From: Phoronis australis
Taxonomy: Eukaryota > Phoronida > Phoronidae
Reading direction: 5' to 3'
NCBI GenBank assembly: GCA_002633005.1
Contig: NMRA01000641.1
Span: forward strand, 143,671 to 207,670
Length of the DNA: 64,000 bases
In this document: piece by piece, positions 48,411 to 58,159 of the stretch
How the letters are laid out: each line of letters begins with the position of its first letter
How positions within the stretch are numbered: the stretch's first letter is position 1
Made by a program: the position numbers and the translations under genes
Notes under the pieces: model-generated
Seen by the model: only the letters and a program-made list of their open reading frames with translations
Told to the model about the DNA's origin: nothing
Databases searched by the model: none

Positions 48411-49289
48411 AACGCCTACTGTAATTTTTTAACACCGGTCGCTCCGCCGCTCACTGTTAGCCAGCCGCTGGACCTGTCACCTTCGATCTACCCCTCCCAG
48501 CCGACGTTCACTGCCCCACCTTCAGCCTCCGATTCGACTACCTCTCCGTCTTTTTCGGGTATTGACCCTTCTTCCAATAATTTGTATGTGTCATTGCCTC
48601 TGGGGTTTCATGTTGACTCCAAAACTCGTCAACGCATCTTCAACAACGAGTTCATTGACTTTTCTTCTCTCCTTTCAGGTGAGCCATCCGCCTCCTCCAC
48701 TCCCTCTGTCTCCATCTCCTTCACCGGTAACACTCCCGTCTTTTCCAGCTCTACACGTCCAAAGGCCATCTCATCCATTCTGCAGTGGACCCAGGCGTTC
48801 AATATTTTCCAGTCCATCCTGGTCCAGAAGTTTCCACAGGATGCCCCTAAGCTCCCAAAGTATTCGACCATAGTTCATGACTGCAACACACACTACGGCC
48901 TTTCTGCGGCCTTGTTTTATGATACCCATTTCAGAAAATTCCGGTCTTCTTTCCCCTTCGAGTGGGACCACATCCACTGGGACCTGTGGCGCCAAGTTTG
49001 CCTCAAGTTCAACAAGATCCAACGCCACCCAACCAACAGTCACTCCTTTCGTCAGGGCTCCTCCACCTCCACATTTTTTCGAGGCCCCCGTGCCCCAACC
49101 CCTAACCCCAACTCTTTCCCCACAGGTATCTGCTGGAAGTTCAACGACCAATCCTGCAACCTTCCCCTCTGCCGATACCAGCATTGTTGTGGCTTCTGCG
49201 GCGCCAACCACCCAGCGCGGTCATGCACCGCCAAAACCACCAACCCACATGCCAGGTATCCCAACACCCGTAAAAGTAAGCAAACTTAA
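48411..49289 (+). CDS. Ngaro gag-like protein, 5' truncated
   Basis: The frame is open from 48411 to the stop at 49289 (about 292 residues) with no ATG near its beginning, which suggests that the original start was lost. The N-terminal part is Ser/Pro/Thr-rich. Conserved features: LPLGFHVDSKTRQRI and the cysteine/histidine cluster GICWKFNDQSCNLPLCRYQH followed by CCGFCGANHPARSC (from about 49128), a pattern shared by gag proteins of tyrosine-recombinase retrotransposons and presumed to bind the RNA. Its 3' 413 bases overlap the next open frame in a different register. Confidence 0.75.
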   Translation, partial: NAYCNFLTPVAPPLTVSQPLDLSPSIYPSQPTFTAPPSASDSTTSPSFSGIDPSSNNLYVSLPLGFHVDSKTRQRIFNNEFIDFSSLLSGEPSASSTPSVSISFTGNTPVFSSSTRPKAISSILQWTQAFNIFQSILVQKFPQDAPKLPKYSTIVHDCNTHYGLSAALFYDTHFRKFRSSFPFEWDHIHWDLWRQVCLKFNKIQRHPTNSHSFRQGSSTSTFFRGPRAPTPNPNSFPTGICWKFNDQSCNLPLCRYQHCCGFCGANHPARSCTAKTTNPHARYPNTRKSKQT

Positions 49290-50835
49290 ACCTCTCCTTT
49301 CAGGTTATGACTCCCTCTCGACTACGGAGCTTATCAATGGTTTCTCTTTCGGTTTCAGACTCGGCGCCTCCTCAATATGTCACTCTAATCCCCCCACCAA
49401 CCACCCATCAGCTCTACGTAATCCCGAAGTTACCTTCCAGAAAATCCAGACTGAGGTTCTGCTGGGTCGCTATGCCGGTCCCTTCCCATCCCCCCCTTTC
49501 CCCCTTTTCTCTTCGTCACCCCTTGCCCTCATCCCTAAATCTCACCCTAACAGTTTTCGTCTCATTCATAACTTGTCATACCCATCTCGTCACTCTAACT
49601 CAGTTAACTCCCTCATACCCCCTGAATTCTCCCAAGTCCAGTACCAATCCATCACGGACGCTATCCGCCTGGTTCAACGGTTTGGGCGCCACTCCCTCAT
49701 GGCTAAGACCGACATCAAGGACGCTTTTCGCATCGTACCGGTGCACCCTGACGACTACCACCTCTTAGGTCTCTCCTGGGCCAACAACTTCTACTACGAC
49801 AAGTGCCTGCCATTTGGCTGTGCCTCCAGCTGCAACATCTTCGAAAAGGTCAGTTCTGCGATTCAATGGATCCTGGAAACCAAATTGAAGGTCGCCGGCG
49901 TTTCGCACTACCTCGATGACTTCTTCTTCGTGGGCCCCCCATCCTCGCCGACTTGCTCCCGGGACCTCGCCTCATTCATATCACTCTGCGACTCTCTAGG
50001 CATCCCTATCAACCACGACAAGACAATTCAGCCGACCACCTCCATCACCATTTATGGCATCCACCTTGACTCTACCACCATGACTGCTTCTCTCCCACAG
50101 GACAAGGTGGACAGAGCTTCCAACCTCCTGCTCGACTTCCAAAAGCGCCGCAAGGTTACCCTTCGTGACCTTCAATCCCTCATTGGCCTACTAAACTTCG
50201 CCTGCTCCGTCATCGTGCCTGGCCGCGCCTTCCTGCGCCGACTCATCAACCTCACCATCGGCATTTCGCGACCAGACCACTTTGTCACTCTCAATAAAGA
50301 AGCGAGAGCGGACCTTCGGGCTTGGTCCATCTTTCTCCGAGGCTTCAATGGGAAAACACTGTTCCTATTCGACGAGTGGACATCTTCAGACACCATCAAA
50401 CTGTACTCTGATGCTGCGGGCTCCAACGGGGGTTTTGCTGCGACATTGGGAGCCTCCTGGTTTGCCTGCCCGTGGCCCGAGCACCTGCAACACCATCACA
50501 TCACCTTCAAGGAACTCCTTCCGATTGTCATAGCGCTAGAACTGTGGGGTTCAAAGCTCGCCAACCACAAGATCCTCTTCCTGTGCGACAACCGTGCTGT
50601 CGTTGACATTATCAACAAGACATCCTCCCGCCACGCCCCCATTATGTCTCTTGTCCGCCGTCTGGTCATCTCCGCTCTTACCTTTAATGTTCATTTTCGG
50701 GCAAAACATATCCCCGGCTACACTAACATCATTGCTGATGCACTTTCTCGTTTCAACTTTCAGGTCGCCTTTTCCCAGGGTTATTGGCTCAGCCCTCATC
50801 CGACACCGATCCCACAGCACCTCCTGACAGAGTGA
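48877..50835 (+). CDS. Ngaro reverse transcriptase / RNase H polyprotein
   Basis: 652-codon open frame in +1 relation to gag; the first 130 codons overlap gag and are probably not the true start (protein similarity begins near KLKPLLSGYDSLSTTELI, about 49280). It copies element RNA to DNA. Motifs: FRLIHNLSYP, TDIKDAFRIVPVHP (catalytic Asp about residue 279), LPFGCASSCNIF, HYLDDFFFVG (catalytic YLDD at residues 345-348). RNase H: YSDAAGSNGG (Asp 512), CDNRAVVDII (Asp 571) and HIPGYTNIIADALSR (Asp 621). No stop interrupts it. The 3' end overlaps the recombinase frame by 52 bases. Confidence 0.92.
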   Translation: MTATHTTAFLRPCFMIPISENSGLLSPSSGTTSTGTCGAKFASSSTRSNATQPTVTPFVRAPPPPHFFEAPVPQPLTPTLSPQVSAGSSTTNPATFPSADTSIVVASAAPTTQRGHAPPKPPTHMPGIPTPVKVSKLKPLLSGYDSLSTTELINGFSFGFRLGASSICHSNPPTNHPSALRNPEVTFQKIQTEVLLGRYAGPFPSPPFPLFSSSPLALIPKSHPNSFRLIHNLSYPSRHSNSVNSLIPPEFSQVQYQSITDAIRLVQRFGRHSLMAKTDIKDAFRIVPVHPDDYHLLGLSWANNFYYDKCLPFGCASSCNIFEKVSSAIQWILETKLKVAGVSHYLDDFFFVGPPSSPTCSRDLASFISLCDSLGIPINHDKTIQPTTSITIYGIHLDSTTMTASLPQDKVDRASNLLLDFQKRRKVTLRDLQSLIGLLNFACSVIVPGRAFLRRLINLTIGISRPDHFVTLNKEARADLRAWSIFLRGFNGKTLFLFDEWTSSDTIKLYSDAAGSNGGFAATLGASWFACPWPEHLQHHHITFKELLPIVIALELWGSKLANHKILFLCDNRAVVDIINKTSSRHAPIMSLVRRLVISALTFNVHFRAKHIPGYTNIIADALSRFNFQVAFSQGYWLSPHPTPIPQHLLTE

Positions 50836-51734
50836 CCAGACTGCTCCGGGCTTCCCTGGCCCCCTCCACGCTTCAGTCCTACACCCGCATCCTGCGTAAC
50901 CTCGCACAGTTTCACCTCTCCTCTAACAACTCTCCGCTCACCTTGCCCATTAATACCTCTTTCTTGGCCATCTACATCTCTCATCTCTTCGAATCTGGGC
51001 TTAGTAGCTCGTCTATCCAGTCCTATGTCTCTGCCATTAGCTTTGTCCACAAGCTTGACAACCTCCCTGACCCCACTTCCTCCTTTTTTATCAAAAAAAT
51101 CCTAAAAGGCACTTCCAATCTGCGCCCTTCTTCTGACACACGCATGCCCATTACTTCCGCTTTGCTTCACCGCTTGTTTGACGCCTGCCCTTCTGCACTC
51201 GGCTCTTTTGCGGACTCGGTTCTCGCACGTGCTATGTTCCTCTTAGCCTTCCATGCCTTCCTGAGGGTCGGTGAATTCACAGTCACCTCCTCGCTCTCCT
51301 CCCACGTCATACAGGTCAGCGACGTCGTCTTCCCCCCCTCTGGCGATTCTGTGGTCATCACTATGCGGACCTTCAAGCACAGCTCGGGACCAGTGTCACT
51401 TACAATTCCGTCCAGCCAATCTCCCCATTGCCCAGTAGCTGCCCTAACCTTGTACTTGTCTACTTTTCAGCCCTCTCCTGGCCCCTTGTTCCAACACCTC
51501 AGTGGATCACCGGTTACCCGTTCCTGCTTCAACTCCATGTTAACTAAAGTGGTTTCCTTTGTAGGACTCGACACCAAGGCTTATACGTCTCATAGCTTTC
51601 GCATTGGCGCCGCCACCTCTGCGGCCAGCCGGGGCGTCCCTGAACCGGTGATCCAGCGCATGGGGCGCTGGAAATCTGACGCACTAAAAAACTACATTCG
51701 CATGTCTGCTTTTCCTCTTCCCCAGGCTTCTTGA
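50784..51734 (+). CDS. Ngaro tyrosine recombinase
   Basis: 316-codon open frame that lacks an obvious ATG and overlaps the RT frame, so it is probably expressed by frameshift or from an internal start. It would integrate the circular element DNA by breaking and joining through a tyrosine. N-terminal SAM-like core-binding part: LAPSTLQSYTRILRNLAQF and SYVSAISFVHKL. Catalytic residues: Arg161 (FLRVGEFT), His270 and Arg273 (HSFRIGAAT), Trp296 (GRW, in the place of the second His) and Tyr304 (LKNYIR). The set is complete. Confidence 0.92.
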   Translation: MAQPSSDTDPTAPPDRVTRLLRASLAPSTLQSYTRILRNLAQFHLSSNNSPLTLPINTSFLAIYISHLFESGLSSSSIQSYVSAISFVHKLDNLPDPTSSFFIKKILKGTSNLRPSSDTRMPITSALLHRLFDACPSALGSFADSVLARAMFLLAFHAFLRVGEFTVTSSLSSHVIQVSDVVFPPSGDSVVITMRTFKHSSGPVSLTIPSSQSPHCPVAALTLYLSTFQPSPGPLFQHLSGSPVTRSCFNSMLTKVVSFVGLDTKAYTSHSFRIGAATSAASRGVPEPVIQRMGRWKSDALKNYIRMSAFPLPQAS

Positions 51735-52078
51735 ACTCCTGGTGAGCCTGTTGTTGCAGCTCCCCACTTCTCTCACTTTGCTTTTCAGCCCCTCCCACTC
51801 CTCTGGGTCTGTGGTTTCAGCCCACTAGGTCAGGACTGTTGTTGCAGCCGGCCTCCTCCCGTTCGCAGGTCTGTTGTTGCAGCCTGTGGCCCAAGGCCTG
51901 TAGTTGCAGGCTTCAATTTCTAGTCATTAGTTCTAGTTAACTTTACTTACATTTCGTTATGTTCTTGTTTTTTATATTCTAGACTTATGTATTCTAATTT
52001 CCTGTTATCCTGTTTAGTACCTATATTTTATCATAGTCTAACCTTGTTATTGCCCGGGTTGCGCTTCCTCGGATGGGC
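51735..52078 (+). repeat. Ngaro 3' non-coding region with ctgttgttgcagcc repeats
   Basis: The word ctgttgttgcagc or a close variant recurs five times at 30-60-base intervals (about 51750, 51808, 51837, 51860, 51898). The rest is pyrimidine-rich. Confidence 0.75.
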
Positions 52079-52929
52079 GATGTCAGCATTCCGTGCTGCC
52101 ATTATGGCGTTTTTTGCATGCCCATCTTGCAGAGTCTTAGTTAGTTTTATCTATTACGTCATAATAAATGACAATATTCGCAATCCTCCTCTTGTTTTAC
52201 TCTGCAACATAGCTCGTGGCGTACCCCGGGCAAAATAGATTACGATAAATTAAATTTAACTTGTTAAATGCATTTATCGTCATTATTTTGACACTTGTCT
52301 CTTTATTTTGAGACCAGTCCTTAGGGTTTATTTTGCATTACTCATCTCTATTTATAGCCTCTAGGGCCTACTTTTGTATTCATACGTTTCTCTACGCGAC
52401 TCCTGATTGGTGGCCCATATTTCCTTTGTTCTGTTCAACGTGGTCTCTCATTCAGCCACCTACCTCTACATCTACAAGACCTACGTTCGTTCTCTTCATT
52501 TTTTCCCCACCCCCCATCCCGGGTGTCGGTTCCACTTTCTCTTTGCTCGTATACATTTCCTGTTAGGTTTTTTTTCAAGTTTTGTTTTCATGTTCTGTAC
52601 TTTTCCCTTAAGCCCTTCAGGCAGTTTTTTTGTTTTGTTCCCTCTTGCAGGGCTATTCATTGTACACGCCGGTGGGCGTTTTTTGCATGCCCATCTTGCA
52701 GAGTCTTAATTAGTTTTATCTATTACGTCATAATAAATGACAATATTCGCGGCGTTTTTTGCATGCCCATCTTGCAGAGTCTTAATTAGTTTTATCTATT
52801 ACGTCATAATAAATGACAATATTCGCAATCCTCCTCTTGTTTTACTCTGCAACATAGCTCGTGGCGTACCCCGGGCAAAATAGATTACGATAAATAATTT
52901 AGTTTCTCAAATGATCTGGAATGTGTTAC

Positions 52930-53515
52930 GACACGACTGGTTAATAACACCGAGTACGACTTTACCACTACACCACTCAGCAGATGACGTCATCGAACGT
53001 GAAAATAGAATAATGAGCACTCGCAACATTTGCGTGTTCAACAAACGGCATTGTACCGACATTTATAAGCTTTGAAAAATAAGACGCACAATTTCAATAA
53101 AAACGACATCTTTAATACAGTAAAATTTATCAGTCGTTTTCTCTCACTTGTAAACCATCGATCTAATTGAATGCGCGTAACGTGTCGTCGGGATCCGTCG
53201 ACTTGAACATAAAACTCAGTAACCATTGGTAACCTACTTTAGCAGACGATATTTTCACATTGGCAGCTTATCATGAATAGATGCGTAGTAAGCTAGAATA
53301 CTTGCTTAAAAATTATTTTACAGATTCACTTTATTTGAGCGTCAATTTTATATGGTTTTAAATAAAATCATCATTTTAACAAGAAGAACTTGGAGATTCT
53401 TAAAAGGTCACGACCCCAGGCCTGTGACATAGAAAGTAGTTACAAAAGCCGAGGCGAGTCGAGGAAGGTAGATCGATTCATTGCAACGTTTATCAATCAA
53501 TATGTGGTATAAGTA
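52930..53515 (-). repeat. Repeat R, copy 2 (inverted relative to copy 1)
   Basis: Reverse complement of about 47365-47950. It includes the A-box part of the tRNA-like module (reverse complement of 52957-52985: gagtggtgtagtggtaaagt) but not the B box. With copy 1 it flanks the Ngaro element as arms pointing at each other. Confidence 0.78.
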
Positions 53516-53643
53516 CATTATTACATGTTCTCAGTTGTTATCCCACTTATCTAGAGCGCTCGTGGATTTTGTAGAATTATTGCCCTCGAAAATCCACTCG
53601 GGTTCTAGATTACGGAAGATAACGACTTCGCCATGTAATAATC
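53516..53643. repeat. 128-bp hairpin, same family as 47205-47364
   Basis: cattattacatgttctcag at the left, cgccatgtaataatc at the right, with imperfect arms (ttatctagagcgctcgtgg / ccactcgggttctagatta). Confidence 0.75.
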
Positions 53644-54071
53644 TACATTTACTAAAAATAACAATGTAGTTTTTAATGACACTAATTTTGTGTCTGATTT
53701 CATTTGGTTACTTTTTACCCACATTCGAAGTATACGGCTTCGTACCCGTGCTTGTTTTTTGTTTATTGTACTTTGGGCAAGAGGCCTTTTATACAAATAA
53801 ACGTATTGAAAGGCCAGTCTTATGTTTACGGAGGACCAATGAGATAAATAAAGCTATATATAGCTCATTGCGGAGGAGCCTGTTAGTTGTTCATACTCTA
53901 CGAGAGCTTAACTTGCAAATCGCTAATTACGTTCCGGTTCATTCTACCGTTCTAATGTTTTCATAGTAATTGTATAAAACGACTTATACCACATAGTCAG
54001 CCTGACATGGCCATTGCAACCGTTGGATAACCCACTTTGTTAATCAACGCGTGTTGAATAACATTTTGGCG

Positions 54072-54150
54072 GGAACCCGAGGACGGATTCGAACACGTTT
54101 CACCAGAGTTTCGAGCCTTCGCCTTAATCACTGAGCTATTCAGCAGCTGA
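54072..54150 (-). ncRNA. tRNA-like (SINE-head) module
   Basis: On the minus strand: tagctcagtgattaaggcg (A box) and gttcgaatcc (perfect B box form, complement of 54085-54094). The stem does not close fully. It stands in repeat R at the place equivalent to the module at 47924. Confidence 0.5.
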
Positions 54151-54957
54151 CGGCATCTTACGGGAAAATAGAATACTTAAATGAGGACGCGCACTAATCG
54201 CATATTCGACAAAAGCCTTGTATTGACATTTTTCGTGAAAATAAAACCTCGCAATTTCAATAAAAACGATACCATTAACTCAGTAAAACTTATCTGCCAT
54301 TTTCTCTCACTCGTAAATCATCGATCTCCAGTTTAAATGTGGGTAACATGTCGTCGCCCACTTGGACATTATCCCATACGCATTGAATCAGTCGAATACC
54401 TCCCGCACTACTTCAACAGTAACCTCTGGCATGGAAAGTTCAAAAGGTAGGTCAATGTTGACTCGATGTCATTAGCCGATTCGATCATTAAACTTTCCGA
54501 AAATAGTTTAAAGTAATTCAATTGCAGCAGTGTAAATAACACCAACATGCAACCAGGTCCCAAACGTAACATCTGTAAGAGGACTGTTAATTATATGACA
54601 GTTCTGTCTCAGTTTTCAATTGTTAAATATTATACCGTCTGCAACCCAGGCGCCGATTCCTTGGTAACTACAATATAAAGTATTGTTGTTATTTAATTAT
54701 TGTCAGGAAATGTTACAAGTTTATTGTACAATTACCGTTAATTTCATCTTTGTTATTTCTTTTCAAGTAAGAAATCGTTATATTTAAAACCTTTATTGTA
54801 CTAGAGAAAACGTGTGACCTAACGCGCAAGTATATACACATGGGATGTGATTCGCCACGTGAACTGTCTGGGTGAAGTGTTGAAAAAATCTGCAGAAAAA
54901 ATGAAAGAAACTTAGGAATTCGATGCGTTTGGGATAAATACAAAGAGCACCTCGATT

Positions 54958-55052
54958 GGCGTAGATGAAGTAATATCCCACTCGACATTATTCCGCTCGG
55001 TTTCGGTCGATACGCGGAATAATGTCTTGTGGGATATTACTTCATGTACGCC
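54958..55052. repeat. 95-bp hairpin
   Basis: ggcgtagatgaagtaatatc and gatattacttcatgtacgcc bound arms of about 40 bases with a loop near tcggtttcggtcga. Only three or four mismatches. Confidence 0.85.
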
Positions 55053-55402
55053 ACTCTCGGTACGTTTTGTGTATTTATACTCGGTAACCAGTGGTAAACT
55101 ACCTTAACAGACGATATTTTGTCGTTAGAAACTTAGCATGATGAGATGTGTAGCAAGCTAGCCTATTTACTTAAAACTTATTTGATAGATTCGCTTTATT
55201 TCTATTTTTGTTTAAATTCCATCTGGTTTTGATTAAAAACATTATTTTAACAGGAATGACTTGGCGTTTCTTAAAAGGTAACGATCTCTGATTACGAGCC
55301 TCTGGCATAGAAAGTAGTTTCAAAGCCGCGGCGAGTCGAGAAAGGCAGACTGGTTCATTGTATGTGGTATAAATAGATCATTAAATGTTCTCAGTCGATA
55401 TC

Positions 55403-56220
55403 CAGGGTGTTTCATCGAAACAGGATCTTCGATGTAAAGCAGATATCCCCGGGTTGAAAACAGACTGCCGCACCCTCAAAACAGCTAACCAGCCTGAAAA
55501 ACACGAACCCCGACCTTTAAAACAGGAATCCCAGGGATCGAACAGGAAACCCGGACAAATTTCCCGAGACCGTTGTCAGTAGCCTCAAACTTGAGTTAAA
55601 GCATCTCCAAGTACTTTCCAGTTGTTTTCTGCATTTGTTTGTTAAAAATTCTCAATCATAAAACGCAACTTATTGACTTTGTTATTTGGTTTTATCGGTA
55701 AAGCTCGTGCAACTTGTGTGTGGACGAATTTCAATATAATCTATATTCTCAACACGTTGCTATCTCAGTGAATATTTAATTAATTTCAGATTATTCAGTA
55801 GTTTCTCCAAAATATTTTCAAAAATTAAAAACAAAAATAAAGTTTCGGCGTTCGAGTGCAATTGTTGTTTAATTCATTATTTATTGTGACTTGTACGCAG
55901 CCTTGTGGAAGATGAACAGTTGATTGAAGAAATGGGGAAAAAAGAAACTGGCCAATAGGTGACGCAATATTTCATGGCGCCGAAAGCCGACGGAAAAGCT
56001 GGCACCACAACTTTAGGCAATCCGTCATAAGTTGTCTAAATTCTCATATAGTAAAACAACATTTAAAGTTAGAGTGGTGTTTCGGTTCCTGGGTGTCCAG
56101 TCCGATCCCCGGGGTTCCTGATTTAAAAGTCAAGGTTCGTATTTTGGGCTAGTTGGCTGTTTTGAAGGTGCAGGAGTTTGTTTTTGACTACGGGGGTTCC
56201 TGTTTCGATGGAACACCCTG
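55403..56220. mobile_element. 818-bp DNA transposon, non-autonomous, TIR CAGGGTGTTYCATCGAAAC
   Basis: The two termini CAGGGTGTTYCATCGAAAC are inverted. Imperfect inversion continues inward for about 180 bases (ccctcaaaacagctaac / gttggctgttttgaagg). Flanks atatc and atatt suggest a 5-bp target duplication with one change. The element interrupts a hairpin of the 47205 family. A frame at 55385-55582 is a reading of the terminal repeat and is not a gene. Confidence 0.75.
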
Positions 56221-56221
56221 A

Positions 56222-56342
56222 TATTCCCCTTATCTAGAGTTCTCGTCCGTTTTGGAGAATTATCGAAATCGGAGCTAACGCCCCTTGAGCGATAATTCTC
56301 CAAAATCCATTTGGGGGATAACGACTTCACTATTTAATAATC
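56222..56342. repeat. Hairpin of the 47205 family, split by the 818-bp element
   Basis: ttatctagagttctcgtcc and ggagaattatcg pair with cgataattctcc and ggggataacgac. Its missing left end (ttaaatgttctcagtcg) lies at 55381-55397, on the other side of the 818-bp element. Confidence 0.7.
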
Positions 56343-57429
56343 TAATAATCAATTTTTATACTCTGGAAATGGCCTGTTATTGATAAAATATCACTTTTCT
56401 GTCTCTGACACTTCCGTGCAACCATAGACTATAGTACATAATCTATGGTACAATTGCATTGTCACCGGAAATATGTTCACTAGCAGGTTCACTTGGATAA
56501 TAGGCACACATAGTACAGAATGACGAAATGGTCAGGCAGCTAGTTTTATAGTCACAATACAGCTTAGAACCACTGTGTGTTAAGCTCGAAATTTCACACC
56601 GTCCGAGTAATTCTGCTCGTCACCTTGTCGTGAAACTTATAGCAACACAGGTGTAGAGCTAACTACCGGCGGGGGTGCATGCAAAATTTGGGAGTCAACC
56701 GACACTTACCTATAGCCCGTTTCAGACGTTCAGGTGAAAAACAATCTAATAAATTTATTTTCTTACATAATTCTCCGCCTTTTCTAACAAAGAAAAGTCT
56801 ATCTTAGTTTTGGAAAACAGTACGCTCGCGACACGCGCACGAGCCACTTCCTAATTTTTGCAGCATCTCTCAGGAGATGATGGCAGCTTCGTAGCAGCTA
56901 AGTTTGGTCTGAAATTCGGTTTGCTGGTATTAGAATACTAAAAACTTGTAAAGAAATGAAACCAGTTCCGATAATTTCACGGTCGTGACATGCACGCAAC
57001 CGCGTGGAAGAAGATCAGCTGAGGACTCGTCGAAAAAAGATATTCGAGCTCCAGCAAATAAATGTGCTGGCCCACTGATGGGCGGTGGGCCAGGATTTGT
57101 AGGGCTTCTAGAAAGTGATTTTTGTGAGCAATTTAGGGAGGCAGTTTTATTTTGGTGTATTATCATTCATTTACTAGAGTGTTTTCAAAATCTAAAAAGT
57201 TCCCACATATAAAGATGCACATTTCTGAGAAATTTGAGTTTGAAGTTATGTAGTAATCACCAAAGAGCTTAGTTAACTTATATGTGTAAAAACAACACTG
57301 CTATCTTCTTTGTAAAACAAGTAATGGTCCCATCAATGTCATTGTATTGAACAATATTACACTCACATTACATGTTTAACTATTGCAGACTAATTGTAAA
57401 CGCTGAAATTTAGTCATCCAGGATCCTAG
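56343..57429. other. Non-coding stretch; no gene seen
   Basis: No exon or RNA gene recognised. Around 56990-57020 'cgtggaagaagatcagctga' resembles the core of the MITE at 28273-28444. Confidence 0.3.
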
Positions 57430-57640
57430 CCAAGGAACAAAATTGGCACACTCGTAAGCTCAAAGAGGCCATAAACATCAACAGTCAGCGCCCCCTCCTG
57501 AACCGGGACAGAGGACTTCACTTACTCCCGTGTACTCCAGCATTCTTAACGAGCGAAAGGCGGGAAATCCCTCGTTCATCGATTAAGACCTGGCGGACCA
57601 GGTCGAAACGTCTGCTAACAACCAACCACGTCTCTAAGTA
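57430..57640 (+). pseudogene. Penelope-like element relic, C-terminal end
   Basis: Translation gives NWHTRKLKEAININSQRPLL then NRDRGLHLLP, and later IKTWRTRSKRL and TTNHVSK followed by a stop. 'R.LKEA..I....P.LNRD.GL.L' is the usual end of Penelope-like and related endonuclease-bearing retroelement proteins. Only about 70 codons remain. Confidence 0.5.
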
Positions 57641-58159
57641 AGTGACTTTTTACATCTACAATTTGAGAGAGCATAAAATGCTACTAGAGACAGAGCCTAT
57701 GAGAGCTTGCAACAGGCCGGGTGGTGCTACTGATGGTGATCGGGAGGTAAAATTTCATCATTACTCGGCCAAAGAATTCTCTCAGAAAGCACACTGGCAG
57801 GCACCTTTCCCCTCGGATGAACGAGGCCCCTCAAGGGCTTGCTCTGCCCAGTTAATTGAAATTAAGCTCTAAAACGAGAAGGGTTTTTTTCAGGTTATGC
57901 TTTGAACGTACGAACTAGGTGTTTTAATTTTAAAATTCAACTTGGTCCAGATTGAAGTTTGAAACCTAACACGTAAAATAAATGAAAGAACTATTAAAAC
58001 CAGGAAAGCAGAATTGATGGTCAAATAAATTTTAGCTTCAAATACCAGCCTGGTTTATTATTTTAATAAAAATAATTTTAATAACATCAATCATTCTTGC
58101 AGATTAATGACAAATCAACTGTTACTTCCGGTAGTTCCTAACTCAGTACCAGGACCTAG

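Larger units (their letters stand above)
48411..52895 (+). mobile_element. Ngaro-type tyrosine-recombinase retrotransposon, 5'-truncated
   Basis: Order gag (zinc cluster), reverse transcriptase/RNase H, tyrosine recombinase, then a B1-A2-B2 split direct repeat at the 3' end: B1 52079-52247, A2 52248-52675, B2 52752-52895, with a 76-base tandem duplication of the start of B at 52676-52751. That is the Ngaro arrangement (A1-genes-B1-A2-B2); no methyltransferase, as in DIRS1, was seen. The 5' A1 repeat and the start of gag are missing, so the copy is probably not mobile, although all three open frames are intact. Such elements integrate as circles through their recombinase, without target duplications. 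Confidence 0.85.
54060..55380 (-). repeat. Repeat R, copy 3, interrupted by a LINE-related segment
   Basis: 54240-54360 and 55070-55380 match repeat R copy 2 in the same orientation. Between them lie 54372-54680, related to the LINE endonuclease relic at 21836-22165, and a separate hairpin at 54958-55052. Confidence 0.65.

Noticed and set aside
48629-49267. Minus-strand frames opposite gag of the Ngaro element
   Set aside because: Shadow frames; the plus-strand product has the zinc cluster and RT continuity.
55385-55582. 65-residue frame as a gene
   Set aside because: It lies within the long inverted end of the 818-bp transposon.
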